DNA from: Telmatospirillum siberiense
GTDB lineage: Bacteria; Pseudomonadota; Alphaproteobacteria; Rhodospirillales; Magnetospirillaceae
Assembly (NCBI RefSeq): GCF_002845745.1
Contig: NZ_PIUM01000008.1
Location: forward strand, 101,283-165,282
Length of the DNA stretch: 64,000 nucleotides
Direction: 5' to 3'
Shown here: one piece after another, positions 17,293 to 26,377 of the stretch
Numbering within the stretch: position 1 is the stretch's first letter
Layout of the letters: every line of letters starts with the position of its first letter
Position numbers and translations under genes: made by a program
The notes under the pieces: model-generated
The model's input: the letters and a program-made list of their open reading frames with translations, nothing else
Told to the model about the DNA's origin: nothing
The model's database searches: none

Positions 17293-18981
17293 ATGACCTA
17301 TTTCACCAATCTGAAAATACCCTTCAAACTGCTGGTGGCCTTCGCCGCCCTGCTGTTTCTTTTCGTCGTCAACGCGGCCGTCGTAATTTCGCAAATGTCG
17401 GCGATGAACACCGCCACCCAGGACATCACCACCAACTGGATGCCGAGCGTGACGGCCCTGAACCGGCTGGAAGTCTACCTCGTCGAGAACCGCCGCTGGG
17501 AGTTGCGACATCTCATCGCCACGGACGCCAACGACATGACCCGGGCCGAACAGAAGATCACGGAGGTCCGCGCGAAAATCGCCGAGATCAGAAAGAACTA
17601 TGAAAAGATGATCTCCTCGCCGGAGGAACAGGGCCTCTACGACGCCTTTGCCCGCAAGATCGACGAAGTCTTCGCCGCCGGCGACAAGGCCATGGCCCTG
17701 TCGCGGAAGAATATGAACGAACAGGCGCTGATGGTGATCAAAACCGAGGCGTCGGCGAACTTCGACGAATTGCGAGAGCTTCTGAACAAGGATATCGCGC
17801 TCAACAACAAGGGCGCCGACGCCGCCAACGAGACGCAGAACGCCAGCTATGCCACGGCGCGCACGATCACCTTCTCCCTGCTCGGCGTCATTGTCCTGCT
17901 GACCCTGTTCCTGGGGTTCGCCCTGCGCCGCGCCATTGCCGACCCCTTGACCGCCATGACCGCCGCGATGGCCAGCCTGGCCAACGGCGACAAGGGCATC
18001 GAGATTCCGGCGCGCGGACGCAGGGACGAGGTCGGCGCCATGGCCGAGGCGGTGCAGGTCTTCAAGGACAATGCCATCCGCGCCGATCGCCTGGCTGCCG
18101 AACAGGAACACGAGCGCGCCGCCCGCGAGGTCCGGACGCAAACCATCGAAACCTTGACCGGAGGCTTCGACCAGGACGTCTCCAACATGCTCCAGATCGT
18201 CAGCAGCGCGCTGACCCAGATGGAGGCCACCGCCCAGGCGATGGCGGCCAATTCGCAGCAAACCACCCGGCAGGCCGATACCGTGGCCGCGGCCACCGAG
18301 GAAGCGGCCTCCAGCGTGCAGACCGTCGCCGCCGCCGCCGAGGAACTGTCCTCGTCGATTTCGGAAATCGGCCGGCAGGTCGAACAATCGAGCCGCATCT
18401 CGCAAAGCGCATCCGAGGAAGCCAGCCGCACCAACGACACCGTGCGCAGCCTGGCCGACACCTCGGCCCGCATCGGCGACGTGATCAACCTGATCAACGA
18501 CATCGCCAGCCAGACCAACCTGCTGGCCTTGAACGCCACCATCGAGGCGGCCCGGGCCGGGGACGCCGGCAAGGGCTTCGCCGTGGTTGCCGGAGAAGTC
18601 AAGCATCTGGCCAATCAGACCGCCAAGGCCACCGAGGAAATCAGCGCACAGATCGGCGCCGTGCAAAGCGCCACCCAGGAAGCCGTTGGAGCGATCGGCG
18701 CCATCGTCGGGCGGATCGAGGAGATCAACCAGATCGCCGCCGCCATCGCCTCGGCCGTCGAGGAGCAATCGGCGGCAACGGCGGAAATCGCCCGCAACGT
18801 ACAGCAGGCGGCGGCAGGCACCCAGGAGGTTTCCGCCAACATCGGCGGCGTGACCCTGGCCGCATCCGAAACCGGCGCGGCCGCGTCTCAGGTCTTGTCG
18901 GCGGCCCAGTCCCTGGCCCGGGAAACGACAGATCTCAAGGATACCGTCGGAAAATTCCTGAGCGGGGTCCGCACGGCCTGA
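17293..18981 (+). CDS. Methyl-accepting chemotaxis protein (4-helix-bundle sensor)
   Basis: 562 residues. The ATG at 17293 directly precedes the first membrane helix ([20 protein letters not shown]). A periplasmic four-helix-bundle domain (about 33-190, with [26 protein letters not shown]) ends at TM2 (about 195-212). A HAMP domain and the cytoplasmic signalling hairpin follow, with the conserved tip [40 protein letters not shown]. The protein senses a periplasmic small ligand and controls CheA. An alternative start at 17227 adds 22 residues with no family support. No che genes are nearby, so it is an orphan receptor. Confidence 0.92.
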   Translation: MTYFTNLKIPFKLLVAFAALLFLFVVNAAVVISQMSAMNTATQDITTNWMPSVTALNRLEVYLVENRRWELRHLIATDANDMTRAEQKITEVRAKIAEIRKNYEKMISSPEEQGLYDAFARKIDEVFAAGDKAMALSRKNMNEQALMVIKTEASANFDELRELLNKDIALNNKGADAANETQNASYATARTITFSLLGVIVLLTLFLGFALRRAIADPLTAMTAAMASLANGDKGIEIPARGRRDEVGAMAEAVQVFKDNAIRADRLAAEQEHERAAREVRTQTIETLTGGFDQDVSNMLQIVSSALTQMEATAQAMAANSQQTTRQADTVAAATEEAASSVQTVAAAAEELSSSISEIGRQVEQSSRISQSASEEASRTNDTVRSLADTSARIGDVINLINDIASQTNLLALNATIEAARAGDAGKGFAVVAGEVKHLANQTAKATEEISAQIGAVQSATQEAVGAIGAIVGRIEEINQIAAAIASAVEEQSAATAEIARNVQQAAAGTQEVSANIGGVTLAASETGAAASQVLSAAQSLARETTDLKDTVGKFLSGVRTA

Positions 18982-19007
18982 CCATCGGCGCGGCCACTGC
19001 TCTCGCG

Positions 19008-19048
19008 CCCGCGTCCTTCCGCCCTTTGCCCCGGCGGACGGACGCGGG
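19008..19048. terminator. Bidirectional hairpin between chemoreceptor and pit genes
   Basis: CCCGCGTCC (19008-19016) pairs with GGACGCGGG (19040-19048), and the stem continues inward through CCGCC/GGCGG with one or two unpaired bases. It sits between two convergent genes (stops at 18981 and 19060) and could stop transcription from both sides. Confidence 0.55.
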
Positions 19049-19059
19049 TGTCGTTCGGT

Positions 19060-20070
19060 TCAAAGCAGCAGGATGCGGACCAGGCAATAGGCGGCGAAGC
19101 TGATCCCACCCGCGGCCGGAATGGTGAAAATCCAAGCCCAGACGATGTTTCCCGCCAATCCCCAGCGGACCGCCGAAGTCCGCCGGGCCGACCCCACCCC
19201 GACGATGGCCCCGGTGATGGTATGGGTGGTCGAAACGGGGACCCCCAGCCATGTGGCGGTAAACAGCGAGATCGCCCCCGCCGTCTCCGCGCAAAATCCC
19301 TGGAAAGGCTTCAAGTCGGTGATCCGCGACCCCATGGTCCGGACGATCCGCCAACCGCCCATCAGCGTTCCCAGCCCCATGGCCGCCTGGGACGCCAGCA
19401 CCACCCACAAGGGGACATGGAAGTCGCCGTCGAGCCACCCTTGAGAAAACAAAAGGGCTGCGATGATGCCCATGGTTTTCTGCGCATCGTTGCCGCCATG
19501 CCCCAGCGAATAGAGAGAGGCGGATATCAACTGCAATTTGCGAAACCGCCGATCGACCACGTAAGGCAAGGAGCGGCGCAGCAACCAGGATGCGCCCAGG
19601 GTAATGGCCAGCGCGAGAATGAAACCGGCCGCTGGCGACAAAACGATGGCCGCCGTGGTCTTCAAAAATCCGTCGGCGACGATGGACGAGAGCCCCGCCT
19701 TGGCAACGCCCGCGCCCGCGATGCCGCCGATCAGGGCATGGGACGAGGAGGATGGCAACCCCAGCCACCAGGTCAGCAAATTCCACAGAATCGCCCCCAA
19801 AAGCGCCGAGAACACCACCCAGGGATCCATGACCGATGGCTCGATGATGCCGGTTCCAATGGTATGGGCCACATGCAGGCCGAAAAACAAAAAGGCGATG
19901 AAATTGAATCCCGCCGCCCAGGCCACCGCCAGTTTCGGCGGCAGGACACGGGTCGAGACGACCGTGGCGATGGAATTGGCCGCGTCGTGCAATCCGTTGA
20001 TGAAATCAAAACCCAAGGCGATAAGGATGATCGCCACGATCGCCGGAAGACCGAGATGAATGCTGTCCAT
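19060..20070 (-). CDS. pit: Low-affinity inorganic phosphate transporter, PiT family
   Basis: 336 residues with about ten membrane helices. The two PiT signature repeats are visible: FDFINGLHDAANSIATVVSTR near the N-terminus and SLGHGGNDAQKTMGI in the middle, along with LPSSSSHALIGG and VPVSTTHTITGAI, the paired helical-hairpin motifs of the family. It imports metal-phosphate using the ion gradient. The start lies 2 bases after the stop of the DUF47 gene, a classic DUF47-pit operon in which the PhoU-like protein controls the permease. Confidence 0.93.
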   Translation of the reverse strand: MDSIHLGLPAIVAIILIALGFDFINGLHDAANSIATVVSTRVLPPKLAVAWAAGFNFIAFLFFGLHVAHTIGTGIIEPSVMDPWVVFSALLGAILWNLLTWWLGLPSSSSHALIGGIAGAGVAKAGLSSIVADGFLKTTAAIVLSPAAGFILALAITLGASWLLRRSLPYVVDRRFRKLQLISASLYSLGHGGNDAQKTMGIIAALLFSQGWLDGDFHVPLWVVLASQAAMGLGTLMGGWRIVRTMGSRITDLKPFQGFCAETAGAISLFTATWLGVPVSTTHTITGAIVGVGSARRTSAVRWGLAGNIVWAWIFTIPAAGGISFAAYCLVRILLL

Positions 20071-20072
20071 CG

Positions 20073-20717
20073 TCAGACGTTGTCCAGCACGAGACCTTCG
20101 ATCACATCGGCGACATCATCCAGGCTGTCCGTCGCCGACTCCAGCAGTTCATAGACCTCTTTACGGCCGAAAAAGGTAATCGTGTCCGGACGCAATTCAA
20201 TCAGATCGGAGAGCGCTTCGCGAAGCGCCTCATCGGCGTCGCCTTCGATCTTGGAGACGCTTTCGCACATCGTGCGGATGCGCTCGGCGTTGCCGGGGAT
20301 GTCACGCAGAAGGGGCATCATTTCGGCGACCAGACGAGCCGCCTGCTGGATCTGCCCGGTGAGCAGGCGCATATGCGCGTCGAAATCGCTGACCTTATAG
20401 AGCGCGGCATGCAGAACCACCTCCTCCACATGATCGACGGCCTCGTCCAGCGCGTTGCTCAGCGCGAGAATGTCGGAACGGTCGAACGGCGTGATGAAGG
20501 CACGGTGCAAGGCGATCAGGGTTTGCCTGGCAACCCCGTCGGCGGCGCTTTCGATTTCGCAAACCTCGCGGCCGCGTGCCGGACGATCCGGCTGGTCGGG
20601 AGCCATCATCGCCGCCAGGGCGTCGGCGGCCGCCACGATATATCCGCTATGGGACATGAAATGGTCGACAAACCGCTCTTCCTTCGGCATCAGCGAGCGG
20701 AACACACGCATAAACAT
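20073..20717 (-). CDS. DUF47 / PhoU-like phosphate-transport regulator
   Basis: 214 residues, all-helical with the DUF47 (YkaA/Pit accessory) pattern: FRSLMPKEERFVDHF at the start, FITPFDRSDILALSNALDEAVDHVEE in the middle, and FGRKEVYELLESATDSLDDVADVIEGLVLDNV at the end. The acidic and aspartate-rich helices bind metal clusters in PhoU relatives. It precedes pit in a two-gene operon and probably modulates phosphate uptake. The ATG at 20717 has a GAGGA site 5 bases upstream. A Pho-box-like sequence lies only 19 bases beyond the start. Confidence 0.88.
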   Translation of the reverse strand: MFMRVFRSLMPKEERFVDHFMSHSGYIVAAADALAAMMAPDQPDRPARGREVCEIESAADGVARQTLIALHRAFITPFDRSDILALSNALDEAVDHVEEVVLHAALYKVSDFDAHMRLLTGQIQQAARLVAEMMPLLRDIPGNAERIRTMCESVSKIEGDADEALREALSDLIELRPDTITFFGRKEVYELLESATDSLDDVADVIEGLVLDNV

Positions 20718-20735
20718 GAAAATCCTCGAACTGGT

Positions 20736-20753
20736 TTGTCACATTTCTATCAC
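20736..20753 (+). promoter_or_regulatory. Pho-box-like PhoB site
   Basis: TTGTCAC-ATTT-CTATCAC: two 7-base direct repeats separated by 4 A/T-rich bases, the exact 7+4+7 spacing of the PhoB box (consensus CTGTCAT, second repeat often CTGTCAC). The repeats match 5/7 and 6/7. It lies between the divergent DUF47-pit operon and pstS, reading in the pstS direction. Assignment by pattern; not tested. Confidence 0.55.
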
Positions 20754-20914
20754 TAAAGGCGCGAGGAACAAGAGAGTAAGGATGACCCTGCAGGCATGCG
20801 CCGATAAACAGGGACTGGACAGCGGCTGAGCCCGTCGTAATCTGTCGGCACTAAAATGCCCGGGGACGATCGTTGTCGCCAGGACTGGCACCAGAACGGG
20901 AGCTGTGGGTTTCA

Positions 20915-21946
20915 ATGAAAATCGGACTGTTCGTTTTCGCCAATGCCGTTTTCGCCGCAGTCCAGTTGTTCGCCGCGGCGGACGCCCTGGCCGACGAGCA
21001 GATCCGCATCGTCGGTTCCTCGACCGTCTATCCTTTCGCCACGGCGGTCGCCGAGTATTTCGGCAAGACCACCGGCGGCAAGGCGCCGGTGGTCGAAAGC
21101 ATCGGAACCGGCGGCGGCCTCAAGCTTTTCTGCGCCAGTCTCGACGCCGCCAGCCCCGACATCGCCGCCGCCTCGCGGCGTATCCGCCCGAGCGAGACGG
21201 CCAACTGCGCCGAGCATGGCGTCAAGGACATCGCCGAGATCACCATCGGCTTCGACGGCTTGGTCATCGTCAACGCGCGCCCCAACAAGCCAATGCACCT
21301 GACCCGCCAGCAACTGTTCCAGGCCATCGCCAAAAGCGTTCCGCAGAACGGGAAATGGGTCGCCAATCCCTATCGGCGCTGGCGGGACATCGACGCCGCC
21401 CTGCCCGACGAAAAAATATTGATCTTCGGACCGGCCCCCAATCACGGAACGCGCGACAGCCTGGTCGATCTGGCCATGACCCAGGCCTGCGCCGAATTCC
21501 CCGCCCTCAAGGGCATCGAGGAACGCCAGCAGCGCACGATCTGCGCCGCGGTCCGCGAAGATGGCGCCTTTGTCGATGTTTCACAGAATTATTCCATCGC
21601 CCTGCAGCGCCTGATCATGGAACCCCACGCGGTCGGCATCCTGCCCTTCAGCTATTTCGACCAGAACACCGACAAGATCCAAGCCGCAAGCTTCGACGGA
21701 CAGGAGGCCACCTATGACAATATCTTCAGCGGCCGCTATTCCCTGTCGCGTCCCCTGTTCCTTTATGTGAAGACCGCACATCTGCAGACGACACGTGGAT
21801 TGCGCGAATATATCGCCGCATTCACGTCGGAAAAGGCATGGAGCAGGGACGGTTATCTGGCCGAACGCGGATTGATCGCCCTGGCAGACGACCAGCGTGG
21901 CCAGGAAGCGGCCAAAGTGGCGGAGCTTTTGAAGACCGCGCACTAA
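20915..21946 (+). CDS. pstS: Phosphate ABC transporter substrate-binding protein (PstS-like)
   Basis: 343 residues. A signal peptide (MKIGLFVFANAVFAAVQLFAAADALA) is followed by IRIVGSSTVYPFATAVAEYF, the PstS phosphate-loop beginning, then VESIGTGGGLKLFCA, DIAAASRRI and GPAPNHGTRDSL, the arginine/serine loop that contacts phosphate. The ATG at 20915 fits the signal peptide. There is no pstCAB-phoU in the window, so it is either an orphan binding protein (SphX/PstS-like) serving a remote permease, or part of phosphate sensing. It is divergent from the DUF47-pit operon, with a shared Pho-box-like site. Confidence 0.88.
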   Translation: MKIGLFVFANAVFAAVQLFAAADALADEQIRIVGSSTVYPFATAVAEYFGKTTGGKAPVVESIGTGGGLKLFCASLDAASPDIAAASRRIRPSETANCAEHGVKDIAEITIGFDGLVIVNARPNKPMHLTRQQLFQAIAKSVPQNGKWVANPYRRWRDIDAALPDEKILIFGPAPNHGTRDSLVDLAMTQACAEFPALKGIEERQQRTICAAVREDGAFVDVSQNYSIALQRLIMEPHAVGILPFSYFDQNTDKIQAASFDGQEATYDNIFSGRYSLSRPLFLYVKTAHLQTTRGLREYIAAFTSEKAWSRDGYLAERGLIALADDQRGQEAAKVAELLKTAH

Positions 21947-22151
21947 CCGCAAGAGTGCCATTGCCAGCCCCCCAACCTGGGGATCTATTTGAGCCGGCCA
22001 AGTCTTATGACAACAAACATCCACCTTCCCTGAACAACCGGAGAACATCACTGAATGGTTGAGTCCTCCGTCAAAAAACTAAACCCAATTCTATTCAATT
22101 AATAATTAATTAATATGATGCGACATACGAAATATGGTGGCGTAGGAGATC

Positions 22152-23027
22152 ATGAATATGAACGTCACCGTTCGCAGGAGTAGACGAAGTGCGGCACGTT
22201 TCGATCGGCTGCTCGCCTACTTCGACCGGTGGCAGGGCCACCCCTCCAACGCCTGCCGCCAAATGAGTCTTGATGAGGGCGTCGCCGTCGGCAGATTCGA
22301 CGACCTGAGACTCCACAGCGCCTTTCAACCGCTTTTCGAAGCCGGCACCATGCGCCCGATGGCCTATGAAGCCTTGTTGCGCGCTCAGGATGTGGTGGAC
22401 AAAGCGCCGGTTTCACCGGCCAAGGCGTTCGCTTATCCGGTGACGTCAGAAGAGATCATCTACTTCGATCGTCTTTGCCGCATGGTCCATGTGGTGAACT
22501 TCGTCCGACAGGCCAGTCCCAGGGAATATCTGTTCCTCAATGTCGACGGCCGGCAATTGCTCAATGTCGGCGGTGGCGACCATGGCAGCGCCTTCGAGAC
22601 CCTTCTCCAATATTGTGGCCTCAAGCCAACCCAGGTGGTGCTTGAAATCGTCGAATCGCGCATCGACGATTTGGGACGCCTTGTCGAGGCCGTGTCCGAT
22701 TACCAGCAGCGCGGCTATCGGGTCGCCATCGACGATTTCGGCTGCCAGGATTCCAATTTCGACCGATTGTGGCAACTCTCGCCGGACTTCGTGAAACTGG
22801 ACCGCAGCCTGGTCGTCCAATCGATGGTCAACCCGCGCGCCAGACTGATTTTTCCCAAACTGGTCGAAATTATCCACGACCTGGAGGCCCAGGTGGTCTG
22901 CGAGGGCATCGAAACGCCTGATCAGCACGATCTGGCCATCAGTTCCGGGGTCGATCTGCTGCAAGGTTATTACTACGCCAGGCCGCACCCCAGCCTGCTC
23001 AGGCCGGAACCATTGCAATCAAGATGA
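22152..23027 (+). CDS. EAL-domain cyclic-di-GMP phosphodiesterase
   Basis: 291 residues, a nearly bare EAL domain after a short basic N-terminus. The metal- and substrate-binding motifs are all present: YEALLR (EAL), FLNVDG (Asn), LEIVES (Glu), AIDDFGCQ (DDF), DFVKLD (Lys), VVCEGIET (Glu) and LLQGYYYARP. It should therefore be catalytically active in breaking c-di-GMP to pGpG. It has no sensor domain or membrane helix. The 205 bases upstream are AT-rich. The following dehydratase gene begins 12 bases later on the same strand, so the two may be co-transcribed. Confidence 0.88.
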   Translation: MNMNVTVRRSRRSAARFDRLLAYFDRWQGHPSNACRQMSLDEGVAVGRFDDLRLHSAFQPLFEAGTMRPMAYEALLRAQDVVDKAPVSPAKAFAYPVTSEEIIYFDRLCRMVHVVNFVRQASPREYLFLNVDGRQLLNVGGGDHGSAFETLLQYCGLKPTQVVLEIVESRIDDLGRLVEAVSDYQQRGYRVAIDDFGCQDSNFDRLWQLSPDFVKLDRSLVVQSMVNPRARLIFPKLVEIIHDLEAQVVCEGIETPDQHDLAISSGVDLLQGYYYARPHPSLLRPEPLQSR

Positions 23028-23039
23028 CTGATATAAAAA

Positions 23040-24056
23040 ATGAAAATACTGGTTACCGGTGGTGCTGGTTTCATTGGGTCAGCCGTCTGCCATCACATCA
23101 TCCGAAAAACGAACGACAGCGTTATCAACTTCGATAAGCTCACCTATGCCGGCAACACGACGTCTCTTGCCGAAATAGAATCCGATCCCCGTTACCATTT
23201 CATCCATGGCGACATTTGTGACCAGCCATCCGTTGCGAGAGTATTGAGCGACTTTCAACCCGACCATGTCATGCATCTGGCCGCCGAAACGCATGTGGAC
23301 AGATCGATCGATGGTCCAGCCACCTTCATTCAGACCAATATGGTGGGGACCTACGTTTTATTGGAGGCGATCCGCGCCTACTGGAACGTTCTTGACCACG
23401 CACGAAAAAGCAATTTTCGCTTTCATCATATTTCGACGGATGAGGTCTACGGTTCGCTCGGCCGCGACGGCTTGTTCAGCGAAGATACCGCCTATGCCCC
23501 CAATTCCCCTTATTCGGCCAGCAAGGCGGGATCCGACCATCTGGTACGCGCGTGGCATCGTACCTATGGCCTGCCCACGATCATCAGCAACGGCTCGAAC
23601 AACTACGGCCCCCGACAGTTCCCGGAAAAACTGATTCCCCTGATGATCTTAAATGCCTTAAACGGCAAACCCCTGCCCATCTATGGGAACGGAAAGAATG
23701 TACGCGACTGGCTATTCGTCGAAGATCATGCCCGAGCTCTCCACCTGATCACGACCCAAGGCGTTCCCGGTGAAAAGTACAACGTCGGAGGCAACGCCGA
23801 GCGGACGAATCTCCAGGTCGTCCAAACACTCTGCGGCATCTTGGATGAATTGCTCGAAACCTCGCCCCACCGCCCTCACGCTCGGCTTATCACTTTTGTC
23901 GCCGACCGTCCCGGCCACGACCAGCGCTATGCGGTCGACACCACCAAAATCAGGCACGAACTGGGATGGGAACCATCCGTCACTTTCGAAGATGGCCTGT
24001 CGAGAACCGCCCGCTGGTATTTGGACCATGCATCCTGGTGGCGGGACATCGGCTGA
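23040..24056 (+). CDS. rfbB: dTDP-glucose 4,6-dehydratase
   Basis: 338 residues. The Rossmann motif GGAGFIGSA (7-15), [25 protein letters not shown] (Thr-Asp-Glu catalytic triplet) and [10 protein letters not shown] (Tyr about 158, Lys about 162) identify RmlB/RfbB rather than other short-chain epimerases. It converts dTDP-glucose to dTDP-4-keto-6-deoxyglucose for deoxysugars such as rhamnose. The usual rfbA/C/D partners are absent here, so the product must be used by enzymes encoded elsewhere. The start 12 bases after the EAL gene has no strong Shine-Dalgarno sequence, which suggests coupling. Confidence 0.92.
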   Translation: MKILVTGGAGFIGSAVCHHIIRKTNDSVINFDKLTYAGNTTSLAEIESDPRYHFIHGDICDQPSVARVLSDFQPDHVMHLAAETHVDRSIDGPATFIQTNMVGTYVLLEAIRAYWNVLDHARKSNFRFHHISTDEVYGSLGRDGLFSEDTAYAPNSPYSASKAGSDHLVRAWHRTYGLPTIISNGSNNYGPRQFPEKLIPLMILNALNGKPLPIYGNGKNVRDWLFVEDHARALHLITTQGVPGEKYNVGGNAERTNLQVVQTLCGILDELLETSPHRPHARLITFVADRPGHDQRYAVDTTKIRHELGWEPSVTFEDGLSRTARWYLDHASWWRDIG

Positions 24057-24185
24057 ACGATATTCACATTCGCCGATTCATGCGGAAGGGTCATGGGGGC
24101 GGAGACGCCCGGCGAGGATGGTTCTGGCTCCCGGCGGACACCTTCGTCATAATAAGCCATTCCACGCCCCAGGGACCCCGCGACC

Positions 24186-24563
24186 GTGACACTTCCGCCG
24201 TCTGCCGATGCCTACATCAAAATGCTGCGCTTCGTCGCCGCCAAAACCGAACGGACAGACCCCCGCATCACCGCAATGATGGACCTGCTGCTCGAAGCCG
24301 CCCGGGGGTTCGAGGCAAACGGCGTTCTTCACCTGTCCGCGCAACAATTGCCGCTGGCAGCCCGCGCTTTCGCCGGAGTCGCCGCCTTTCTCCAACAGCG
24401 GATCCTTCCCTCGGCCGTCGCCGCGGGCAACGCCACCGGCGAAAGTCAGGTCCGCTGGGCCATCGAAATCGCCATGACCTCGGTCAACAGCCTGCTGACG
24501 GGGGCAGCCACGATCGAGGACGCCGGTGCCACCCTGACGCTCGACGGCCAGATCGACCGCTGA
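24186..24563 (+). CDS. Hypothetical protein
   Basis: 125 residues from a GTG start with an AGGGA stretch upstream. It is mostly helical, with no signal peptide or membrane helix: an N-terminal helix (AYIKMLRFVAAKTERTDPRITAMMDLLLEAARGFEA) and an alanine-rich middle (LPLAARAFAGVAAFLQQRILPSAVAAGN). I do not recognise a family. The 129 bases before it hold no clear promoter. Other frames are also open here because of high GC, so the call rests on the start context and on the absence of an alternative gene. Confidence 0.5.
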   Translation: MTLPPSADAYIKMLRFVAAKTERTDPRITAMMDLLLEAARGFEANGVLHLSAQQLPLAARAFAGVAAFLQQRILPSAVAAGNATGESQVRWAIEIAMTSVNSLLTGAATIEDAGATLTLDGQIDR

Positions 24564-24689
24564 ACGGCTGAATGCTACCGCTAACAAAACGGTGCTTGCA
24601 TTCGCCCGGAGGGTTTGTCAAAAAAGTGGCCTGACCAGTTCCCTCAGACTCCAAGTCCCTGGCAAGGGTGTAAGATCAACGGCCCCCCC

Positions 24690-24893
24690 ATGATGACCTT
24701 TCCTCTTGAAGATGGCGGTTTCACGCTTTGGTATGGCGATATCGAAGCCAATCTGAAACGTCTCTACGGCGCCAGCGCCAAAGACCTCGGATATGACCGT
24801 CATATTCTGCAACAGCGCTACTACGCCGGCGAATCGATCTTCGCCGTCCTCGCCGCGATCGATTTGCAGCTGTCAGCCCCTGCCGGCATCTAA
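24690..24893 (+). CDS. Small hypothetical protein, 3' end at a repeat element
   Basis: 67 residues from the ATG at 24690, or 92 from a TTG at 24615 whose GGAGGG site is only one base away. The sequence MMTFPLEDGGFTLWYGDIEANLKRLYGASAKDLGYDRHIL looks protein-like, with aromatic and acidic residues. I do not recognise it. Its TAA stop (24891-24893) shares its last base with the left border of repeat copy 2, so the natural C-terminus may have been cut off when the element inserted. Confidence 0.45.
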   Translation: MMTFPLEDGGFTLWYGDIEANLKRLYGASAKDLGYDRHILQQRYYAGESIFAVLAAIDLQLSAPAGI

Positions 24894-25041
24894 TACCAAG
24901 TTTCGAGGAGGATGATTCATCGAAACTTGGCTGGCGCATTGAGCGCCCGCGCCATCGTTGGCGCGTAGCCAAGGGTTTCGGAGAAACCCACCCGGCGCGC
25001 GAGGGCTCCGGTGATCGGTTTCGATCACCGGAACTTGGTAT
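24893..25041. repeat. Dispersed palindromic element, copy 2 (compact form)
   Basis: 149 bases with terminal inverted repeats ATACCAAGTT (24893-24902) and AACTTGGTAT (25032-25041). The left hairpin (24896-24930, 11-bp arms CCAAGTTTCGA/TCGAAACTTGG) has the same length and ATG loop as in copy 1. The second stem is CGCGCCA-TCGT-TGGCGCG (24948-24965), the third GGGTTTC-GGA-GAAACCC (24973-24989), and the right stem CCGGTGATCGG-TT-TCGATCACCGG (25008-25031). The second and third stems differ in sequence from copy 1 but still pair. The element lies between convergent genes. Confidence 0.8.
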
Positions 25042-25222
25042 AAAACGGTTTGCGCTTCGCTTGAGCTGCTCCCGGCTTACATGCCGCTGAAAAAACTCCG
25101 TTTTTTCAATTGCTCAAACGCCGCTCTGGCTAACGAACGCGATTCAATCTAAACGGCGCAAGGACGGGACTGGACGGATTTTCGCCACAATCCCGATGCT
25201 CCATGGCCGATGTCCCTACTGA
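25042..25222. other. Intergenic tail after repeat copy 2
   Basis: 181 bases between the repeat and the aminotransferase stop, with no gene. A loose inverted pair, AAACGGTTTGCGC near 25045 and AAAACTCCGTTTTTTC near 25087, could act as a terminator, but the pairing is poor. Confidence 0.3.
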
Positions 25223-26374
25223 CTATTTGGACCAGGCCTTCAGGCGGCGCCCCACTTCGATCATGTCGTTGGTGGCGCCGGCGAATGAAAATCTTAGGAA
25301 GTGGTGCCCTTCGATCGGATCGAAATCGACGCCGGGCGTGCAGGCAACGCCGGTTTCGTCAAGCATGCGGCGGCAGAAGCCCAGGCTGTCGTCGGTCCAG
25401 CGGGCGACGTCGGCGTAAAGATAGAAGGCTCCGTCAGCGGGCGCCAAACGGTCGAATCCGGCCTTCGGCAATTCGTCCAGCAGGATCGCCCGGTTTCGAG
25501 CGTATCGGGCGAGATTGCCGTCCAACTCGTCAAGACAGTCGAAGACGGCGATGGCGGCATGCTGCGACAGGGTCGGCGGCGAGATGAAAAAATTCTGCCC
25601 CAGACACTCGACCGAACGCAGCAAATCGTCCGGCACGACCATCCAACCCAGCCGCCAGCCCGTCATCGAGAAATATTTCGAAAAACTGTTGATGACCACC
25701 GCGCCGTCCATCCCGGCGGCCGTCGCCGCCGGACCCGCATAGGTCAGGCCGTGGTAGATCTCGTCGGAGACCAGGCGGACGTCATGATCACGGCACCAAT
25801 CGCCAATGGCGGCGAGTTCCACCGCGCCGACCATGCTTCCCGTGGGATTGGAAGGACTGGCCAGGATCAGGCCGTCGAGGGGGGGCCCATCCAGGGATCG
25901 AAGGACCTCCACGGTGGGCTGGAAACGGCTGGCCGGCCCCACCGGAATCAGGACCGGTTCGACCCCAAGGGATGTCAGAATATTGCGATAGGCGGGATAA
26001 CCGGGACAAGCCAGTCCCACCCGGTTCCCCGGCCCGAAGGCGGCAAGAAACGACAGCAAAAAGGCCCCGGAGGAGCCGGTGGTCACCATGACGTTTCGCG
26101 CCGACACCGACACGCCATACGCGCTTCGGTAATAGCCGGCGATCCGCTCGCGCAAGGCATCCAGACCGAACGCCAGCGTGTAGCCCAACGGATCGCCGCT
26201 CTCCAGCGCCCGTTTCGCCGCCGCGACCACCTTGGTCGGCGCGCCGGTCGATGGCTGCCCGACCTCCAGATGCAGAACGTCATGCCCGGCGGCCATCCGC
26301 TCGTTGGCGGCACGCATGACATCCATGACGATGAACGGCGGAATCCGGCCGCGCCCGGCAACCTTGAGAGCCAT
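25223..26374 (-). CDS. Class I/II pyridoxal-phosphate aminotransferase
   Basis: 383 residues of the fold-type I aspartate-aminotransferase superfamily. HLEVGQPSTGAP at the N-terminus, GYTLAFGLDALRERIAGYY, VTTGSSGAFLL, SPSNPTG, LVSDEIYHGL and the PLP-lysine motif SFSKYFSMTGWRLGW (Lys about 232) are all intact, as is the C-terminal Arg in FLRFSF. Substrate specificity cannot be set; the family includes aspartate, aromatic and broad-range enzymes. It starts 3 bases after the stop of the gamma-glutamyltransferase-like gene, so the two form an operon. Confidence 0.9.
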   Translation of the reverse strand: MALKVAGRGRIPPFIVMDVMRAANERMAAGHDVLHLEVGQPSTGAPTKVVAAAKRALESGDPLGYTLAFGLDALRERIAGYYRSAYGVSVSARNVMVTTGSSGAFLLSFLAAFGPGNRVGLACPGYPAYRNILTSLGVEPVLIPVGPASRFQPTVEVLRSLDGPPLDGLILASPSNPTGSMVGAVELAAIGDWCRDHDVRLVSDEIYHGLTYAGPAATAAGMDGAVVINSFSKYFSMTGWRLGWMVVPDDLLRSVECLGQNFFISPPTLSQHAAIAVFDCLDELDGNLARYARNRAILLDELPKAGFDRLAPADGAFYLYADVARWTDDSLGFCRRMLDETGVACTPGVDFDPIEGHHFLRFSFAGATNDMIEVGRRLKAWSK

Positions 26375-26377
26375 CGC

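Noticed and set aside
17185..18768. A 527-codon open frame on the minus strand
   Set aside because: It is antisense to the chemoreceptor gene; the periodic Gly/Asp-rich translation mirrors the coiled-coil coding strand.
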